The notes beneath the pieces were generated by a model. That model saw nothing but the letters and a program-made list of their open reading frames with translations, was not told where the DNA came from and searched no databases. The position numbers and the translations under genes are program-made. DNA of 64,000 nt from Lachnoclostridium sp. An131 (GTDB taxonomy: Bacteria > Bacillota > Clostridia > Lachnospirales > Lachnospiraceae), in NCBI RefSeq assembly GCF_002160825.1, contig NZ_NFLI01000001.1:248001-312000 (forward strand), written 5' to 3'. This document shows, in pieces, positions 61,478-64,000 of this stretch; the stretch's first letter is position 1; each line of letters opens with the position of its first letter.

Positions 61478-64000
61478 ATGTCACTGCAGTTTATATTTGG
61501 AAATTCGGGAGCGGGAAAATCCTATACCCTTTATCAGCAGGTGATCCGGGATTCACAGGCGCATCCGGATCAGAAGTTCCTTGTGCTGGTTCCGGAGCAG
61601 TTTACGATGCAGACGCAGAAGGAGCTGGTGAAGCTGCACCCGGACGGCGGCATTTTAAACATCGATGTGCTGAGCTTTCAGCGCCTGGCTTACCGGGTCT
61701 TCGAAGAGACAGGGATATCTGTGGGCAAGGTGCTGGAGGAGACTGGAAAAAACCTGGTGCTTCGGAAAATTGCCCAGGAGCATCAGGATGAGCTGAAGGT
61801 CTTAAGCGGCAATCTGAAAAAAATGGGGTATATAGGCGAGATCAAGTCTCTGATCTCAGAGCTGACACAGTATGCGGTTTCCGAGGAAGAGCTGGGACGC
61901 TTTCTGGAAGAGAGCAGGGACAGGCCCCATCTCTATTATAAGCTCTGCGATGTACAGGTGCTTTACAGGGCTTTTCATGCATACCTGGCAGAGCAGTATA
62001 TTACGGCGGAGGAGCTGCTGGAGGTGCTCTGCCAGACTGTGGAGCGCTCCGCCAGAATCCGGGAGAGCGTAATTGTGCTGGACGGCTTTACCGGATTTAC
62101 GCCGATCCAGAATAAGCTGATGCAGAAGCTGATGCTGTACGCGAAGAAGGTTATTGTGACCGTGACGATAGATGAGAGAGAGGATCCCTATCGTCTGGAG
62201 GGCGAGCATCAGCTCTTTTATCTCAGCAAAAAGACGGTGACGACCCTGATGCGGCTGGCAGCGGAAGCGCAGGTTAAGGCAGAGCCGCCTGTGTTTGTCC
62301 GTACCGGAGAGAAGAGCCGGTTTCAGCCGGGGAGCGCTCTTGGAGCTCTGGAGCGGAACCTGTTCCGGACAAGGCAGAAGCCTTTTTCGGGAGAGCAGCA
62401 GGAAATCAGCCTTCATGTTCTGAAAAATCCTGAGGCGGAGGTCACATGGGCGGCCTCCCAAATCCGGAGGCTTGTGCGGGAGAAAGGGTACCATTACCGG
62501 GATTTTGCAGTGATCACCGGAGATATGGAGGCCTACAGCCCGGTTCTGGAGAGAGTGCTGGAGGATTATGAGATCCCCTGCTTCCTGGACAACAAGCGGA
62601 GCGTCCTGAAGAATCCCTTTGTGGAATTCATCCGGGCGCTGCTTGAGATCGCAGAACAGGATTTTGCCTATGAGTCGGTATTCCGATATTTGAGAAGCGG
62701 CCTGTCCGGCATGGAGCCGGAGGAGACGGATGTGCTGGAGAATTATGTGCTGGCGCTGGGCGTCCGTGGAGCGAAAAAATGGGAAAACCGCTTCGTCCGG
62801 GCTTACCGGGGCCTTACGGAGGAGGAGCTGGAGCAGATCGACGGCCTGCGCCAGCGTTTTGCCGATGATCTGATTCCCTTTGCAAAGCTTCAGAGGAAGA
62901 AGCATGTGACTGTGCGGGAGCGGACGGCGGCTTTATATGAGCTGATAGAGAAAAAGGGGATTCAGGCCAGGCTTGCCGCCTTTGAGGAACGGTTCCAGAA
63001 GGAGGGCAGCCAGGTGCTGGCGAAGGAATACCACCAGATCTACGGAATTATCATTGATCTTTTTGACAAGCTGGTGGATCTGCTGGGAGAGGAGGAGCTG
63101 TCTCTGCGGGAATATGCGGAGATCCTGGACGCGGGCTTTGCAGAGGCCCGCGTAGGCGTGATCCCGCCTGGCGTCGATCAGGTGACGGCGGGTGATATGG
63201 AGCGTACCCGGCTGAAGGATGTAAGGGTGCTGTTTTTCCTGGGAGTCAACGAAGGGAGCGTGCCGAAAAGCAGCGCCCGCCCGGGCCTTCTGTCAGATAT
63301 GGAGAGAGGGGAGCTGAAAAGCAAAGGGCTGGAGCTTGCGCCTACGGCCCGGGAGCAGAGCTATATTCAGAGGTTTTATCTGTATCTGAATCTGACAAAG
63401 CCCTCCGAGCGGCTTTATGTCTCCTGCTGTCTGCTGGACGGGGCAGGAAAGAGCCTGCGTCCCTCCTATCTGATCAATGTGCTGAAAAGAATGTTTCCGG
63501 GGCTGGCCCTTCAAAGAGAGGATGAGGAGGACAGTAATGGAGAGCTGTTTTCCGAAGAAGGAGCTTCCGGAAAGGAAAGACGGGCGGGCGGAGCCGGGGT
63601 CTGGAGCGTCCTGCCTGAAACCGGGAAGGAGGGAATCCGCCTTCTGGCTAAGGGGCTTGGAGAATACCGGGAAGGAAAAAGAAACGCCCGTTTTTATGAG
63701 CTGTACCGCTGGTATGCGGCGCAGGAGCGGTATGAAGAAAAGCTCTCCCAGCTTCTGGACGCAGCTTTTTCCGTACACAGGGACACACAGCTTGGGAAGG
63801 CTGTGGCCCACGCCTTATACGGAACGGTTCTGGAAAACAGTGTGACGCGTCTGGAACAGTATGCGGTCTGCGCCTACGCCCATTTCCTGATGTATGGCCT
63901 GAGGCTGAAGGAGCGGGAGCAGTATGAATTCAGTCCGGTGGATATGGGAACCTTGTTTCACGAGACGCTGGAAGCCTTTTCCCGCCGTCTGGAGGCGAGC
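61478..64000 (+). CDS. addB: AddB, subunit of the AddAB helicase-nuclease (3' end outside window)
   Basis: The first 841 codons; the gene runs off the window. It starts MSLQFIFGNSGAGKSYTLY, with the Walker A GNSGAGKS near the N-terminus, then VLVPEQFTMQTQKELV, both typical of AddB/RexB. Later come EVTWAASQIRRLVREKGY, VFFLGVNEGSVPK, and near the window end YAVCAYAHFLMYGLRLKERE, whose Cys798 matches the first ligand of the AddB 4Fe-4S cluster. MGTLFHETLEAF begins the nuclease domain. AddAB processes double-strand breaks for RecA repair and stops at Chi sites. AAGGAG is 8-10 nt before the ATG. Confidence 0.93.
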   Translation, partial: MSLQFIFGNSGAGKSYTLYQQVIRDSQAHPDQKFLVLVPEQFTMQTQKELVKLHPDGGILNIDVLSFQRLAYRVFEETGISVGKVLEETGKNLVLRKIAQEHQDELKVLSGNLKKMGYIGEIKSLISELTQYAVSEEELGRFLEESRDRPHLYYKLCDVQVLYRAFHAYLAEQYITAEELLEVLCQTVERSARIRESVIVLDGFTGFTPIQNKLMQKLMLYAKKVIVTVTIDEREDPYRLEGEHQLFYLSKKTVTTLMRLAAEAQVKAEPPVFVRTGEKSRFQPGSALGALERNLFRTRQKPFSGEQQEISLHVLKNPEAEVTWAASQIRRLVREKGYHYRDFAVITGDMEAYSPVLERVLEDYEIPCFLDNKRSVLKNPFVEFIRALLEIAEQDFAYESVFRYLRSGLSGMEPEETDVLENYVLALGVRGAKKWENRFVRAYRGLTEEELEQIDGLRQRFADDLIPFAKLQRKKHVTVRERTAALYELIEKKGIQARLAAFEERFQKEGSQVLAKEYHQIYGIIIDLFDKLVDLLGEEELSLREYAEILDAGFAEARVGVIPPGVDQVTAGDMERTRLKDVRVLFFLGVNEGSVPKSSARPGLLSDMERGELKSKGLELAPTAREQSYIQRFYLYLNLTKPSERLYVSCCLLDGAGKSLRPSYLINVLKRMFPGLALQREDEEDSNGELFSEEGASGKERRAGGAGVWSVLPETGKEGIRLLAKGLGEYREGKRNARFYELYRWYAAQERYEEKLSQLLDAAFSVHRDTQLGKAVAHALYGTVLENSVTRLEQYAVCAYAHFLMYGLRLKEREQYEFSPVDMGTLFHETLEAFSRRLEAS

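Overview
The window looks like a chromosome segment of a Gram-positive anaerobe of the class Clostridia, most probably a Lachnospiraceae relative. This is inferred from gene content, not from a database search: the rpmG-secE-nusG-rplK-rplA-rplJ-rplL-rpoB-rpoC block, HPr kinase, ROK glucokinase, an EFR1-type ferredoxin, a DUF5685/J-domain pair, AddB, moderate GC content, AAGGAGG-type ribosome binding sites and clear sigma-A promoters.

Layout. Positions 1-2002 hold the end of an unknown gene, a small sigma factor and a helix-turn-helix-like protein, the last two on the minus strand. Positions 2307-12052 hold a tightly overlapping plus-strand operon: an SPFH protein with two zinc ribbons, a small membrane protein, and three large zinc-ribbon/TPR/TIR membrane proteins. 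The last two of these end in RCC1-like propellers predicted to lie outside the cell. This is the best candidate for an undescribed system. It is followed by a small DnaJ-type zinc-finger protein, a 28-codon frame and a JAMM/MPN peptidase (12132-12889), then a broken DUF4241 gene and assorted small genes up to 16418.

Positions 16531-29259 are the translation/transcription core. An L1-binding 23S rRNA mimic precedes both rplK and rplA, and an L10 leader with an attenuator precedes rplJ. Positions 29319-33210 carry DUF5685, a J-domain protein and an OmpR-type two-component system that is divergent from a lipoprotein gene (33444). Positions 34154-41120 carry a ProX-like deacylase, a methyltransferase, a split ThrE-type exporter, uvrC, hprK and glucokinase. 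Two possible small RNAs and a GT-C-like membrane protein follow.

Positions 43443-55149 form a phosphate region: a Pho-box-controlled Na/Pi cotransporter with PhoR and PhoB, a Pit transporter with its DUF47 partner, and a Pho-box-controlled pstSCAB-phoU operon whose PstS is circularly permuted. Three different PhoU-like proteins or domains are present. A lone ABC-2-like membrane protein at 47388 lies between two related palindromic repeats.

The end of the window holds a lipoprotein, a promoter-to-terminator unit of about 530 nt with no convincing gene (56617-57180), an ABC ATPase with a very long FtsX-type permease, and the first 841 codons of addB.
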